Source: an uncultured Eubacteriales bacterium
GTDB taxonomy: Bacteria > Bacillota > Clostridia > Oscillospirales > Butyricicoccaceae
Direction: 5' to 3'
Assembly (NCBI GenBank): GCA_900555855.1
Contig: USML01000015.1
Location: 1-25,637, forward strand
Length of the DNA stretch: 25,637 nucleotides
Shown: piece by piece, positions 8,167-15,358 of the stretch
Position numbering within the stretch: the first letter of the stretch is position 1
How the letters are laid out: each line of letters starts with the position of its first letter
Notes under the pieces: generated by a model
Told to the model about the DNA's origin: nothing
The model's database searches: none
Seen by the model: only the letters and a program-made list of their open reading frames with translations
Program-made: the position numbers and the translations under genes

Positions 8167-8511
8167 ATGGAATATACAGCCATCGAGCCCGCGGTCCGGG
8201 CCTTTTTGGAGGAAGCAGAGGGCATCGCCGTGCTTTCGCCGAAGGAACAGGCCGCGCTCTGCGCCCGCCGGACGCAGGGCGACCGGGCGGCAGGGGAAGC
8301 CCTGCTGCGGGCGCAGTATCCCATGCTGGGCAACCTGATCCAGCACCTGCCCCGGGATCTCCGAACGCCGGAGCTGACGGAGCGGCTTCTGGCGCGGCTG
8401 CGGGAGATCACGGAGACCTTTGACTTTTGCACGGACGAGGGCTTTGGCCGTGTGTTCAGCCGGGAGATGCGGGCCGTTGTGGGAGAATGGATGCGAGAGA
8501 CCGGAAAATAG
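8167..8511 (+). CDS. Small protein resembling sigma-70 regions 1.2-2.1, function unknown
   Basis: This 114-residue protein starts 9 bases after rarA. Its ribosome binding site (GTGAGG) overlaps the rarA stop, so it is a real downstream gene of that operon. The first half (VRAFLEEAEGIAVLSPKEQ, then ALCARRTQGDRAAGEALLRA) closely follows the pattern of region 1.2 and the start of region 2 of primary sigma factors: a 'YLREIG-LTAEEE-LA-RI-GD-A-LI-AN' type order. No region 2.3/2.4 or region 4 follows, so it cannot work as a sigma factor. It may be a degenerate sigma fragment, or a small protein that uses the fold to bind polymerase or DNA. I do not recognise a named family. Confidence 0.7.
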   Translation: MEYTAIEPAVRAFLEEAEGIAVLSPKEQAALCARRTQGDRAAGEALLRAQYPMLGNLIQHLPRDLRTPELTERLLARLREITETFDFCTDEGFGRVFSREMRAVVGEWMRETGK

Positions 8512-8541
8512 CAAAAAAGCTGCCAAGGGGCAGCTTTTTGC
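8512..8541 (+). terminator. Bidirectional terminator between the rarA operon and dac
   Basis: AAAAAGCTGCC (8514-8524) pairs with GGCAGCTTTTT (8529-8539) around a 4-base loop. A-run on one side and T-run on the other let it stop transcripts from both strands. The genes on either side converge here. Confidence 0.9.
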
Positions 8542-8553
8542 ATATTCGGAGGG

Positions 8554-9810
8554 TCAGATCTGAGGCTTTGCAGGTCTGCGGCCCCGCAGGACCAAAAACA
8601 GCACCAGCGCTGTTACCAGAACGGCGGGCAGGATATAGATCAGAAGGCTGGTGGAAGCATCGTTCAGAGCGATCAGCTCCACCTCCTTGACGGAGGAGAG
8701 GCCCTCCGGCAGCTCCAGACCGCTGTCCAGCGTCAGCGTGCCTACCACATCGCCCTTTTTCACCCGGGCGCCCAGGGAAAGGCTCAGCTGTGGCTCCAGA
8801 GCCTGCGGCGAGAGCGCGCCAATGGGCTGTGCCACGCCGATCTGCACATTGTCCTTCAGGCTGCCCTTGGTGGCTGCGCTGGCGATGGGGAAGCCCGGCG
8901 TATAGCTGGTGGGATAAAACTGCAGAGCATAGTTCATCAGCGTGATGGTATCCAAAAAATGCCCGGAAAGGGAACGGTCGCCCCGAGGCACATCATGACA
9001 GTGCATGACCACGCTGTAAAAGACCCGGCCGTCCTTTTCCACGCAGCAGGCCAGGTTGCTGCCTGCCGCCTGAATATAGCCCGTCTTGATGCCGACCACA
9101 GATTCGGTAAAATCCGCCATATAAGCGCTTTCCGACCGGGGATCCATCACCCGGTTGGTGGTGCGGTAGCGCCGGGGCGCCGTCCGCATATTGGAGATGG
9201 GCAGCGCGCCGGAGGTGGAGCCGACGATCTCTCGGAACAGCGGAAAGCCCATGGCGTAGCGGCAGAGGGTGATCATATCCCGGCAGGTGATGCGGCTCAG
9301 CTCGGAAAGCCCATGGGGATCCTCGTAATGAGTCTTTTCCATGCCCAGAGCGGCGGCCTTTTCGTTCATCATGGTGATAAAATCGGGAATATTGCCTGCC
9401 ACATAGCAGGCCAGCGTGGTGGCGGCCTCGTTGCCGGAGGTGATCAGCAGGTAGTTCATCAGCTCCCGCACGGTGATCTCCTCCCCGGCCAGCAGGTGGA
9501 CCTCGTCCATCCAGTAGCAGTATTGGGCGGAGACGGCCTCCTCCGGCACCACCATGGTGCCGGAAAGCTCCGGATCATATTCCAGCACCAGCACGGCGGT
9601 CATCACCTTGGTCATGCTGGCGGGGGCATTTTTCCGGTCAATGTTTTTGGCGAAAAGGATGGTGTCGGTGGTCTCCTCATAGACCATGGCCATGACGGCG
9701 TTGGTGATCTCCGGCGCATCCGGCAGGATAGGCGCGCTCTCTGCGGCAGACAGAAGACTGCCGCACAGCAGAAGGGCGCAAAGCAGAAGGGAAAGAAAGC
9801 GCTTTTTCAT
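8554..9810 (-). CDS. D-alanyl-D-alanine carboxypeptidase (low-molecular-weight penicillin-binding protein)
   Basis: The 418-residue precursor has a signal peptide (KKR followed by a leucine-rich core, cleavage probably near residues 21-25). The three serine-DD-peptidase motifs are S65-M-T-K68, S125-G-N127 and K242-T-G244. A PBP5-type C-terminal domain follows. The end is a hydrophobic helix (about 390-408) with a basic tail, so the enzyme is anchored in the membrane by its C-terminus. It trims the terminal D-alanine from peptidoglycan stem peptides and is a penicillin target. I start it at 9810 because GTGAGGA precedes that ATG and the signal peptide begins there; an upstream in-frame extension overlaps the cls gene. 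It is the last gene of the minus-strand operon. In B. subtilis a related gene (dacB) sits with spmAB; here they are apart. Confidence 0.93.
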   Translation of the reverse strand: MKKRFLSLLLCALLLCGSLLSAAESAPILPDAPEITNAVMAMVYEETTDTILFAKNIDRKNAPASMTKVMTAVLVLEYDPELSGTMVVPEEAVSAQYCYWMDEVHLLAGEEITVRELMNYLLITSGNEAATTLACYVAGNIPDFITMMNEKAAALGMEKTHYEDPHGLSELSRITCRDMITLCRYAMGFPLFREIVGSTSGALPISNMRTAPRRYRTTNRVMDPRSESAYMADFTESVVGIKTGYIQAAGSNLACCVEKDGRVFYSVVMHCHDVPRGDRSLSGHFLDTITLMNYALQFYPTSYTPGFPIASAATKGSLKDNVQIGVAQPIGALSPQALEPQLSLSLGARVKKGDVVGTLTLDSGLELPEGLSSVKEVELIALNDASTSLLIYILPAVLVTALVLFLVLRGRRPAKPQI

Positions 9811-9836
9811 TTCGATATCCTCACAGTTCTTTGCAA

Positions 9837-11402
9837 TTACATCAGCGGTGCCAATACCTTGGCCAGCATTCCCAAGAGCCGCCAAAGCGGGCCGGGGTGG
9901 GCGGCCTCCTGGCGGGTGACAAGCTGAGACTGAGCCAGCGTTTCCTGAAAGTCCTTCTCCAGCCGGGCCGCGCAGGGCCCGCCGCACAGATAAGCGCCGC
10001 ATTCAAAATGGTGATAGAGACTGCGGTAATCCAGATTGACCGTGCCCACCGTGCCCCGCAGGCCGTCGCTGACGAAGACCTTGGCGTGAAGAAAGCCTGG
10101 GGTATATTCATAGATCCGGACGCCGGCCTCCATCAGCGGAAGAAAATGGGTCTTGGCCAGCGCAAAGGGAATCTTTTTGTCCGGGATATGGGGCAGGATC
10201 AGCGTTACTTCCACGCCCCGGCGGGCGGCAAAGCGCAGCGCGGCCTCCAGCTCACTGTCCAGGATCAGGTAGGGCGTCATGATGTGGACATAGTCCCGGG
10301 CCTGGTTCAGAATGTGTGTATAGACCCATTCGCCCACGGGCTCGCCGTCCAGTGGATGGTCGCCGTAGGGAATCACATAGCCGCCGTCGCCCTCCGGCAG
10401 AGCCGCAGGCATCTCCAGCCACGGCCCGAAGGAAAAGTCCCGCCGGTCCATCTGCCACATCTGCAGAAACAACAGAGTGAAGGTTCGGGCGGCGTCGCCC
10501 TCCAGACGGATGGCCGTGTCCTTCCAGCGACCGAAGGGATGGGTGGCGTTGATGTATTCATCTGCCAGATTGATGCCGCCGGTATAGGCGATGCAACCGT
10601 CAATGACGGCGATCTTCCGGTGGTCCCGGTAATTATAGTGCGTGGAAAGAAAGGGCTTGATGGGGGCAAACACCCGGCACTGGAGCCCCAGATCCTTCAG
10701 GTGGTTGCAGTAATCCCGGGAGACCTTGAAAAATTCGCAGGTGCCGTCGTAAAGAAACCGCACATCCACGCCCTCGTCCACCTTCCGGGTCAAAACATCC
10801 AGGATCTGGCTCCACATGGTCCCTTCCTCAATGATAAAGTATTCCAGAAAGATGGAGCGCTTTGCCTGCTCCAGATCCTGCAGGAAGGCGGCGAAAAAGG
10901 CTTCGCCGGAGGGGTAATAGGTGGAGCGGGTGCGGCTGTAGACCGGGAAGCCGCCGGCAGAGGAAAGGTAATGGACCAGGCCTGCTTCCTCCGGATGCTG
11001 CCGGCAGAGGGCCTCCTCCGCGCCGGTGGAGGGAAGAACGCCTTCGGATAGCTCCTTGACCTGCGCCAGCCTGCGGCGCAGAGCCCGGTGGCCGATGTCC
11101 AGCTGGGTATAGGCATAAAAGGCGGCGGCAGGCAGCGGCGCCACCAGCAGAAAGACCAGCCAGGTGATGGTGTAGGTAGGCTCGGCGTGGCGGTTCACCA
11201 GATAGATGGCCATCACCGCCGTCAGCAGCGTGACGATGCCGTAGTAATGGGCGGCGTAGCGGGCGAAGCGCATGGAAAGCGACACCAGCAGGCCGGCCTG
11301 CAGCAGCACCAGCAGCAGGATCACGCCCATCCGGCTGAACACCAGATGCAGAAGCCCTCGTTTGCTCCTGCGCAGCAGGGGAGAGGAGGATTTGGAAGAC
11401 AT
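9837..11402 (-). CDS. cls: Cardiolipin synthase (phospholipase D superfamily)
   Basis: The 521-residue protein has hydrophobic segments near the N-terminus (about 27-43, 55-70 and 79-98). Two HKD catalytic motifs follow: H261-R-K263-x4-D268 with G269, and H439-A-K441-x4-D446 with G447. This is the bacterial Cls layout. It joins two phosphatidylglycerol molecules into cardiolipin at the membrane. The ATG at 11402 follows AAGGAGT. Reading further upstream would run into the SLOG gene in another frame. It lies 19 bases after the SLOG gene and 26 bases before dac, so the three are likely one transcript. Confidence 0.95.
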   Translation of the reverse strand: MSSKSSSPLLRRSKRGLLHLVFSRMGVILLLVLLQAGLLVSLSMRFARYAAHYYGIVTLLTAVMAIYLVNRHAEPTYTITWLVFLLVAPLPAAAFYAYTQLDIGHRALRRRLAQVKELSEGVLPSTGAEEALCRQHPEEAGLVHYLSSAGGFPVYSRTRSTYYPSGEAFFAAFLQDLEQAKRSIFLEYFIIEEGTMWSQILDVLTRKVDEGVDVRFLYDGTCEFFKVSRDYCNHLKDLGLQCRVFAPIKPFLSTHYNYRDHRKIAVIDGCIAYTGGINLADEYINATHPFGRWKDTAIRLEGDAARTFTLLFLQMWQMDRRDFSFGPWLEMPAALPEGDGGYVIPYGDHPLDGEPVGEWVYTHILNQARDYVHIMTPYLILDSELEAALRFAARRGVEVTLILPHIPDKKIPFALAKTHFLPLMEAGVRIYEYTPGFLHAKVFVSDGLRGTVGTVNLDYRSLYHHFECGAYLCGGPCAARLEKDFQETLAQSQLVTRQEAAHPGPLWRLLGMLAKVLAPLM

Positions 11403-11421
11403 AAGACTCCTTTCCGGCGGC

Positions 11422-11892
11422 TCAGAGAAGCTCCGCCAGGTTGATGATGGGAATATTCCGCAGGGCGGCCTGCCGGACGGTATAGGCCGTGCCGCCGGTG
11501 GAGCGGGTGAGATAACAGATGCAACCGTCGGCCGATTCCGCCAGCACCCGGTCCCGGGTGAGAAAACAGCCGCTGTAATAATGGCCGGCGGTGTAGCGCA
11601 CAAGATCGGCTCGGGCCAGAAGGGCCTCGTAGCGAAGCCGGTCCCGGTGGGGGTAGCGGGCCGCCTGCGCCGTATAGGGCAGGATCATCCAGAGCCGCAG
11701 CCGGGGATCCTCCGCCTTCAGCTCCAAAACGGTCTCCGCCGCCAGCAGGTCAAAGCCCATGGCGCCGCCGCTGAGAAAATCGGTATAGCCCTCCTCGGCA
11801 GCCAGCAGCAGCTGCCGCCGCAGAAGCTCCCGCAGGGGTCCCGGGTCTGCCGGAAGCGTCCGGTGCCCGGTGAAAATACAGAGCTTGCCCAG
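11422..11892 (-). CDS. SLOG-family protein (DUF1273/YpsA-like), probable CTG start
   Basis: From the proposed start the protein has 156 residues and begins with the family's usual FTGHR motif almost at once. It continues with FLSGGAMGFDLLAAE, the MILPY segment, and TRSTGGTAYTVRQAA near the end. This is the DUF1273/YpsA branch of the SLOG nucleotide-binding fold. Its molecular role is not settled; some SLOG proteins bind signalling nucleotides. There is no ATG, GTG or TTG at the right place. A CTG at 11892 follows GAGGAGGG (11899-11906) with 6 bases between them, while an in-frame GTG at 11910 overlaps that site and the ATG at 11967 is upstream of the promoter. It heads the SLOG-cls-dac operon. 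Confidence 0.82.
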   Translation of the reverse strand: MGKLCIFTGHRTLPADPGPLRELLRRQLLLAAEEGYTDFLSGGAMGFDLLAAETVLELKAEDPRLRLWMILPYTAQAARYPHRDRLRYEALLARADLVRYTAGHYYSGCFLTRDRVLAESADGCICYLTRSTGGTAYTVRQAALRNIPIINLAELL

Positions 11893-11923
11893 AAAACGCC
11901 CTCCTCTCACGGATATCAGGGCT

Positions 11924-11952
11924 ATTATAACATATTTTTTCCGGCGCTTCAA
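11924..11952 (-). promoter_or_regulatory. Promoter of the SLOG-cls-dac operon
   Basis: Read on the minus strand: TTGAAG (11952-11947), a 17-base spacer and TATAAT (11929-11924), with TG one base before the -10. It points away from the rpmH promoter. It also rules out the in-frame ATG at 11967 as a start, since transcription would begin downstream of it. Confidence 0.85.
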
Positions 11953-12006
11953 CGGCCGCGGCCGCAAGAAAAATAAAAAGAAAACGGGAAGAAGCGGCGA
12001 AAAGGG

Positions 12007-12036
12007 TTGACAGCGGCCTGCAAAATCCTTTATAAT
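12007..12036 (+). promoter_or_regulatory. Strong promoter of rpmH
   Basis: TTGACA (12007-12012) and TATAAT (12031-12036), both perfect consensus, are spaced by 18 bases. This fits the high expression expected for a ribosomal protein gene. The start codon is about 90 bases downstream, leaving room for a structured leader. Confidence 0.9.
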
Positions 12037-12053
12037 ACATGGTGCGTTATCGT

Positions 12054-12093
12054 CACCGGCATGCGCTTGAAGGGGTTCGAGCCCGTGCCGGTG
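12054..12093 (+). promoter_or_regulatory. Hairpin in the rpmH 5' leader
   Basis: CACCGGCA (12054-12061) pairs with TGCCGGTG (12086-12093). Inside it GCTTGAA (12065-12071) pairs with TTCGAGC (12076-12082) around a GGGG loop, with one G-T pair. A symmetric 3x3 internal loop lies between the two stems. No T-run follows, so it is not a terminator, and the ribosome binding site lies about 20 bases further on. It could stabilise the mRNA or be an autoregulatory site for a ribosomal protein. I know of no named element here. Confidence 0.65.
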
Positions 12094-12125
12094 TCAATAA
12101 CAGCTTGAATCAGGAGGTGTGGAAC

Positions 12126-12260
12126 ATGCTTCGTACCTATCAGCCCAAAAAGCGTCAGCGCCAGAAGGAGCACGGCTTCATGAAGCGCATGAGAACCCGC
12201 AATGGCCGCAAGGTTCTGGCTCGCCGTCGTGCGAAAGGCAGAGCGCGTCTGTCTGCTTAA
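12126..12260 (+). CDS. rpmH: 50S ribosomal protein L34
   Basis: The 44-residue, very basic protein reads [18 protein letters not shown] and then [20 protein letters not shown], the conserved L34 pattern. The L34 start is usually M-K-R-T; here it is M-L-R-T. It is a structural protein of the large ribosomal subunit near 23S rRNA. The start at 12126 follows AGGAGGTG. A longer in-frame reading from 12039 would cover the leader hairpin and is rejected. It leads the conserved rpmH-rnpA-yidD-yidC-jag cluster. Confidence 0.98.
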   Translation: MLRTYQPKKRQRQKEHGFMKRMRTRNGRKVLARRRAKGRARLSA

Positions 12261-12281
12261 GCTTTCCAGCATACAGGAATT

Positions 12282-12311
12282 AAGACCGCAGAGCCTGCGG
12301 TCTTATATTTT
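12282..12311 (+). terminator. Hairpin between rpmH and rnpA (partial terminator)
   Basis: AAGACCGCA (12282-12290) pairs with TGCGGTCTT (12296-12304) through a 5-base loop and is followed by ATATTTT. The broken T-run suggests incomplete termination. That would let rpmH be made in large excess over rnpA, a common arrangement at this locus. Confidence 0.7.
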
Positions 12312-12342
12312 AACACACTGTGGATGATCGGGGAAAGCAACC

Positions 12343-12696
12343 ATGAAAAAGACCCTTCCCATCAAGGAAAACCATGTGTTCCGCAGCCTTTATGCCAAGG
12401 GAAAGTCGGCGGCGCGGAAGGGCATGGTGCTCTATGTGCGCAGGCACAGGAGCCCGGCGGTGAACCACTTGGGGATCACCGTTTCTGTAAAATTGGGCTG
12501 CGCCGTGGTGCGAAACAGGATCCGGCGCAGGCTCCGGGAGGTCTATCGGCTCAACGAGACTCGCCTGAAAGGCGGATTTGACATCGTCATCGTGGGCCGG
12601 CGGGCGGCGGAGGAGATGCCCTTTGATCAGCTCCAGACCGATTTCCTGCGGCTCTGCAAGCAGCTTGGCCTGCTGGAGGAGCAGGAGGATGCGTAA
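12343..12696 (+). CDS. rnpA: Ribonuclease P protein component
   Basis: The 117-residue basic protein carries the RNase P signature [18 protein letters not shown] (about 52-69) and the N-terminal [15 protein letters not shown] segment that lines the substrate leader-binding cleft. It binds the RNase P RNA and helps cut the 5' leader from tRNA precursors. The ATG at 12343 is preceded by a modest GGGGA site. Its last eight bases overlap the yidD start, so these are translated in series. Confidence 0.96.
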   Translation: MKKTLPIKENHVFRSLYAKGKSAARKGMVLYVRRHRSPAVNHLGITVSVKLGCAVVRNRIRRRLREVYRLNETRLKGGFDIVIVGRRAAEEMPFDQLQTDFLRLCKQLGLLEEQEDA

Positions 12697-12946
12697 GCTG
12701 CTGATCTGGTGTATCCGGTTTTATCAGAAGAATTTATCGGCCCGAAAGGGCGGCCCCACCTGCAGATTCCACCCAACCTGTTCGGAATATGCACTGGAGG
12801 CCATTCAGCGCCATGGCGCCCTTTGCGGCGGTGCGCTGGCTCTCTGGCGGATCCTGCGGTGCAATCCGCTCTGCAAGGGCGGGTTTGACCCGGTGCCGGA
12901 GAAGCTTACATTTTTTCACAAAAACAAAAAGGAGAACGGTACATGA
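12689..12946 (+). CDS. yidD: Membrane protein insertion efficiency factor YidD
   Basis: The 85-residue protein has the N-terminal amphipathic segment [16 protein letters not shown] and the cysteine-containing signature [17 protein letters not shown], then [13 protein letters not shown]. The family helps YidC insert membrane proteins and sits at the inner face of the membrane. I start it at the ATG at 12689, inside the end of rnpA and preceded by GGAGGA. A longer reading from 12578 would overlap rnpA by over 100 bases in another frame. Its stop overlaps the yidC ATG (ATGA). Confidence 0.95.
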   Translation: MRKLLIWCIRFYQKNLSARKGGPTCRFHPTCSEYALEAIQRHGALCGGALALWRILRCNPLCKGGFDPVPEKLTFFHKNKKENGT

Positions 12947-13779
12947 ATTTTCTCTATACGATCTTCTCCACCCCCTTCGGCTATGTGATGCGGCTGATCT
13001 ATCAGGTCGTGGGCAGCTATGGCTGGTCCATCTTCCTGTTCGCGCTGCTGGTGAAGATCCTGATGCTGCCGCTGGGCTTCAAGCAGAAGCGCTCCATGAT
13101 GGAGGTCCAGCGGATCCAGCCCAAGGTGCAAAAGATCCAGAAAACCTATGCCCGGGATCAGCGGAGGATGCAGGAGGAACTGCAGAACCTCTACGATCAG
13201 GAGGGCGTCTCGCCCATGGCGGGCTGCGGCACCTCGCTGATCATTCTGCCGGTCATGTTCGGTCTGTATGGCGTCATCCTGCAGCCGCTGACCTATTTTA
13301 TGCAGCTGACGGCGGCGCAGATCAGTGAGATCGCCACCCGGCTGGGCGTGGAGATGACCGGCGGCTATGCTCAGATCAATCTGGCCCATCAGATCTATCT
13401 CAACTTCGACAAGGTTGCGGATGTTTCCGCAAAGCTGATGCCCGTCAGCTTCACCTTTGGCCCCATCAATTTGGCGGAAGCCGCCAATTTCAAGCAGTTT
13501 TCCGTGCAGTGGGTCATCCCCATCCTGGCGGCGCTGTCCTCTCTGGGCCTTTCCTGGCTGACGCAGAAGCTCTCTTCGCAAAACGCCAACCCCCAGGCGC
13601 AGGCCAGCAACCGGATGATGATGTTCATGATGCCCCTGATGTCCCTGTGGTTCTGTTTTGCCCTGCCTGCGGGCCTGGGCGTTTACTGGATCTCCAACAA
13701 TGTGCTGTCTGCCGCGCAGGAGTATTTCCTCACCAAGTGGATGAAGAAAAAGCTCAAAAGCAGCAGCGAGCAAGAATAA
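12943..13779 (+). CDS. yidC: YidC/Oxa1-type membrane protein insertase
   Basis: The 278-residue protein has a hydrophobic N-terminus, a first core helix ([14 protein letters not shown]), the cytoplasmic coiled-coil region (about 50-85), then the [17 protein letters not shown] helix and two more helices near the C-terminus. This is the YidC/SpoIIIJ core. It inserts proteins into the cytoplasmic membrane with or without SecYEG. The position of the groove arginine known from B. subtilis SpoIIIJ is lysine here (K38), which keeps the charge. There is no lipobox cysteine, so it is not a lipoprotein like SpoIIIJ. An extended stretch (about 110-170) between helices is outside the membrane. Its AAGGAG site lies in the end of yidD. 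Confidence 0.95.
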   Translation: MNFLYTIFSTPFGYVMRLIYQVVGSYGWSIFLFALLVKILMLPLGFKQKRSMMEVQRIQPKVQKIQKTYARDQRRMQEELQNLYDQEGVSPMAGCGTSLIILPVMFGLYGVILQPLTYFMQLTAAQISEIATRLGVEMTGGYAQINLAHQIYLNFDKVADVSAKLMPVSFTFGPINLAEAANFKQFSVQWVIPILAALSSLGLSWLTQKLSSQNANPQAQASNRMMMFMMPLMSLWFCFALPAGLGVYWISNNVLSAAQEYFLTKWMKKKLKSSSEQE

Positions 13780-13800
13780 AAAGAAGGCGGGAAACAGTTC

Positions 13801-14556
13801 ATGAAGTATATTGAAACAAAAGGCGATACGCTGGACGCCGCCATCGAGAGCGCGCTGCAGCAGCTGGGCCTGGCCCGGGATGAGGTCTCCGTGGAGGTCC
13901 TGCAGAAGCCCAAGGCGGGCTTTTTGGGCATCGGCAAGGAGCCGGCCATCGTGCGGGTCTCCTACGAGGACAGCCCCGCCGGCCGTGCCGTGGAGTTTTT
14001 GGAGGGTCTGCTGACCCGCTTTGGCACGCCGGCCAACATCGAGACGGAGGAGAATCCTTCAGAAAGGACCATCTGCCTGAATCTGGTGGGCGAAAATATG
14101 AACGCCGTCATCGGCCACCATGGCGAAACGCTGGACGCTATCCAGTATCTGACCAACATCGTGACCAACCGCAAGGAAGAGGAGCGGTGGCGGGTCACGG
14201 TAGACACCGAGAATTACCGCGCCAAGCGGGAGGAGAGCCTGGTGGCGCTGGCCAACAAGACCGCCCAGAAGGCGCTGAAATACCGCAAGCCCGTGGCGCT
14301 GGAGCCCATGAATCCCCATGAGCGCCGCACCATCCACGCGGCCCTGCAGGAGGTGGAGGGCGTCACCACCTATTCCGTGGGCACCGAGCCCAACCGGAAG
14401 GTCATCGTGGCGCCGGAGGGCATGGCTCCCGCGCAGGATGCCAGCCGCAGCCAGGGCGGCAAAAAGCCCGCCCCCCGCCGCCATCGCAGCGGCAAGGGCG
14501 GCAGAAAGCCCGCGCCGCGGCCGCAGAACGCCGAGCCCCGGCAGGAAAACGACTGA
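13801..14556 (+). CDS. jag: Jag/KhpB RNA-binding protein (SpoIIIJ-associated)
   Basis: The 251-residue protein has the Jag N-terminal domain (MKYIETKGDTLDAAIESAL, then KPKAGFLGIG, about 1-50). A KH domain follows (about 75-150, VIGHHGETLDAIQYL), then an R3H domain (about 150-205, MNPHERRTIHAAL). The last 45 residues are a low-complexity tail rich in proline, arginine, lysine and glycine, probably disordered and RNA-binding. KhpB works with KhpA as an RNA chaperone affecting cell division and envelope synthesis. It follows yidC directly and is the last gene of the cluster; a strong terminator comes next. In many Firmicutes mnmE follows here, but not in this genome. Confidence 0.95.
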   Translation: MKYIETKGDTLDAAIESALQQLGLARDEVSVEVLQKPKAGFLGIGKEPAIVRVSYEDSPAGRAVEFLEGLLTRFGTPANIETEENPSERTICLNLVGENMNAVIGHHGETLDAIQYLTNIVTNRKEEERWRVTVDTENYRAKREESLVALANKTAQKALKYRKPVALEPMNPHERRTIHAALQEVEGVTTYSVGTEPNRKVIVAPEGMAPAQDASRSQGGKKPAPRRHRSGKGGRKPAPRPQNAEPRQEND

Positions 14557-14581
14557 TCCGCACAAGAACCGCACAGATCCG

Positions 14582-14609
14582 AAAGCGGCCCGATCCGGGC
14601 CGCTTTTTT
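14582..14609 (+). terminator. Intrinsic terminator of the rpmH-jag cluster
   Basis: AAAGCGGCCCG (14582-14592) pairs with CGGGCCGCTTT (14596-14606) around ATC, followed by more T. It is a strong terminator. Confidence 0.93.
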
Positions 14610-14714
14610 GCGCGGAGCCGGCCTGCGCCGCAGCGTTAAAAAGCGCTTTTGCAGAATAACAGATCACAATGGCAAATTCCTGTCAAAGATATTTTCTAAC
14701 AATCAGAAATTTGC

Positions 14715-14743
14715 TTGAAATTTTTCGGGGATTCAGGTATAAT
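14715..14743 (+). promoter_or_regulatory. Promoter of the Lrp/AsnC-type regulator gene
   Basis: TTGAAA (14715-14720), 17 bases, TATAAT (14738-14743). Just upstream an inverted repeat GCAAATT (14672-14678) / AATTTGC (14708-14714) ends one base before the -35. It is a plausible self-binding site for the Lrp-type product, though this is inference from position. Confidence 0.82.
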
Positions 14744-14775
14744 CAAAATACACATGCTGCAATGGAGGGCGCGTT

Positions 14776-15234
14776 ATGGATGAGATCGATGTTAAGATCC
14801 TGAAATGTCTCCGCAATAATGCCCGGGAAAACGCCAGCGTCATCAGCGATAAGGTAAATATGTCGGTTTCCGCCGTGATCGAGCGGATCCGCAAGCTGGA
14901 GGCCTCCGGCCTGATCGTGAAGCATACCACCATCCTGAGCTCGTCCAAGGCGGGCAAGGATGTGAACGCCTTCCTTTCCGTCAGCCTGGAGCATCCGAAA
15001 TATAACGAGCGGTTCCATGCCTTTGTGAAGGAAAACCGGGAGATCCTGGAATGTCATTACATCACCGGCGACTTTGATTTCATGCTCCGCGTGGTGACAG
15101 ACAACACCCAGAGTCTGGAGCATCTGCTCAATGCGGTGAAGGCGCTGCCCGGCGTTTCCAACACCAGGACCATCCTGATCCTCTCCACCGTGAAGGAAGA
15201 GCATTCTGTGGATCCGGATGAGCTGTTGCGATAG
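14776..15234 (+). CDS. Lrp/AsnC-family transcriptional regulator
   Basis: The 152-residue protein has the Lrp helix-turn-helix (MDEIDVKILKCLRNNAREN, then SVSAVIERIRKLEASGLI, residues 1-50). A RAM effector domain follows (about 65-145) with CHYITGDFDFMLRV, the usual core strand pattern. Such proteins sense amino acids and form octamers that wrap DNA. The ligand cannot be read from the sequence. It stands alone between its own promoter and the next promoter, so its targets are elsewhere or it controls itself. Start codon and promoter agree. Confidence 0.93.
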   Translation: MDEIDVKILKCLRNNARENASVISDKVNMSVSAVIERIRKLEASGLIVKHTTILSSSKAGKDVNAFLSVSLEHPKYNERFHAFVKENREILECHYITGDFDFMLRVVTDNTQSLEHLLNAVKALPGVSNTRTILILSTVKEEHSVDPDELLR

Positions 15235-15285
15235 GGCAAATTTCACAGAAACTCAGGACAAGTTTAACAAAAACATTGTTTTTGC

Positions 15286-15315
15286 TTGACAAAACCTGTG
15301 CGAAAGAGATATACT
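15286..15315 (+). promoter_or_regulatory. Promoter of the SigH-like sigma factor gene
   Basis: TTGACA (15286-15291), 18 bases, TATACT (15310-15315). It lies about 50 bases after the Lrp gene, with no clear terminator in between. Confidence 0.8.
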
Positions 15316-15358
15316 GCCCTTATAGCAGAAAAACATTGCGGACCGGAAAGGAGAGACC

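Noticed and set aside
12065..12093. tRNA-like T-arm (GGGGTTCGAGCCC) in the rpmH leader as part of a tRNA gene
   Set aside because: There is no acceptor stem, D-arm or anticodon arm around it. It is part of a simple long hairpin.
12319..12327. A DnaA-box-like 9-mer (TGTGGATGA) near rpmH, suggesting an origin
   Set aside because: There is only one, with one mismatch, no cluster, no AT-rich unwinding region and no dnaA beside it.
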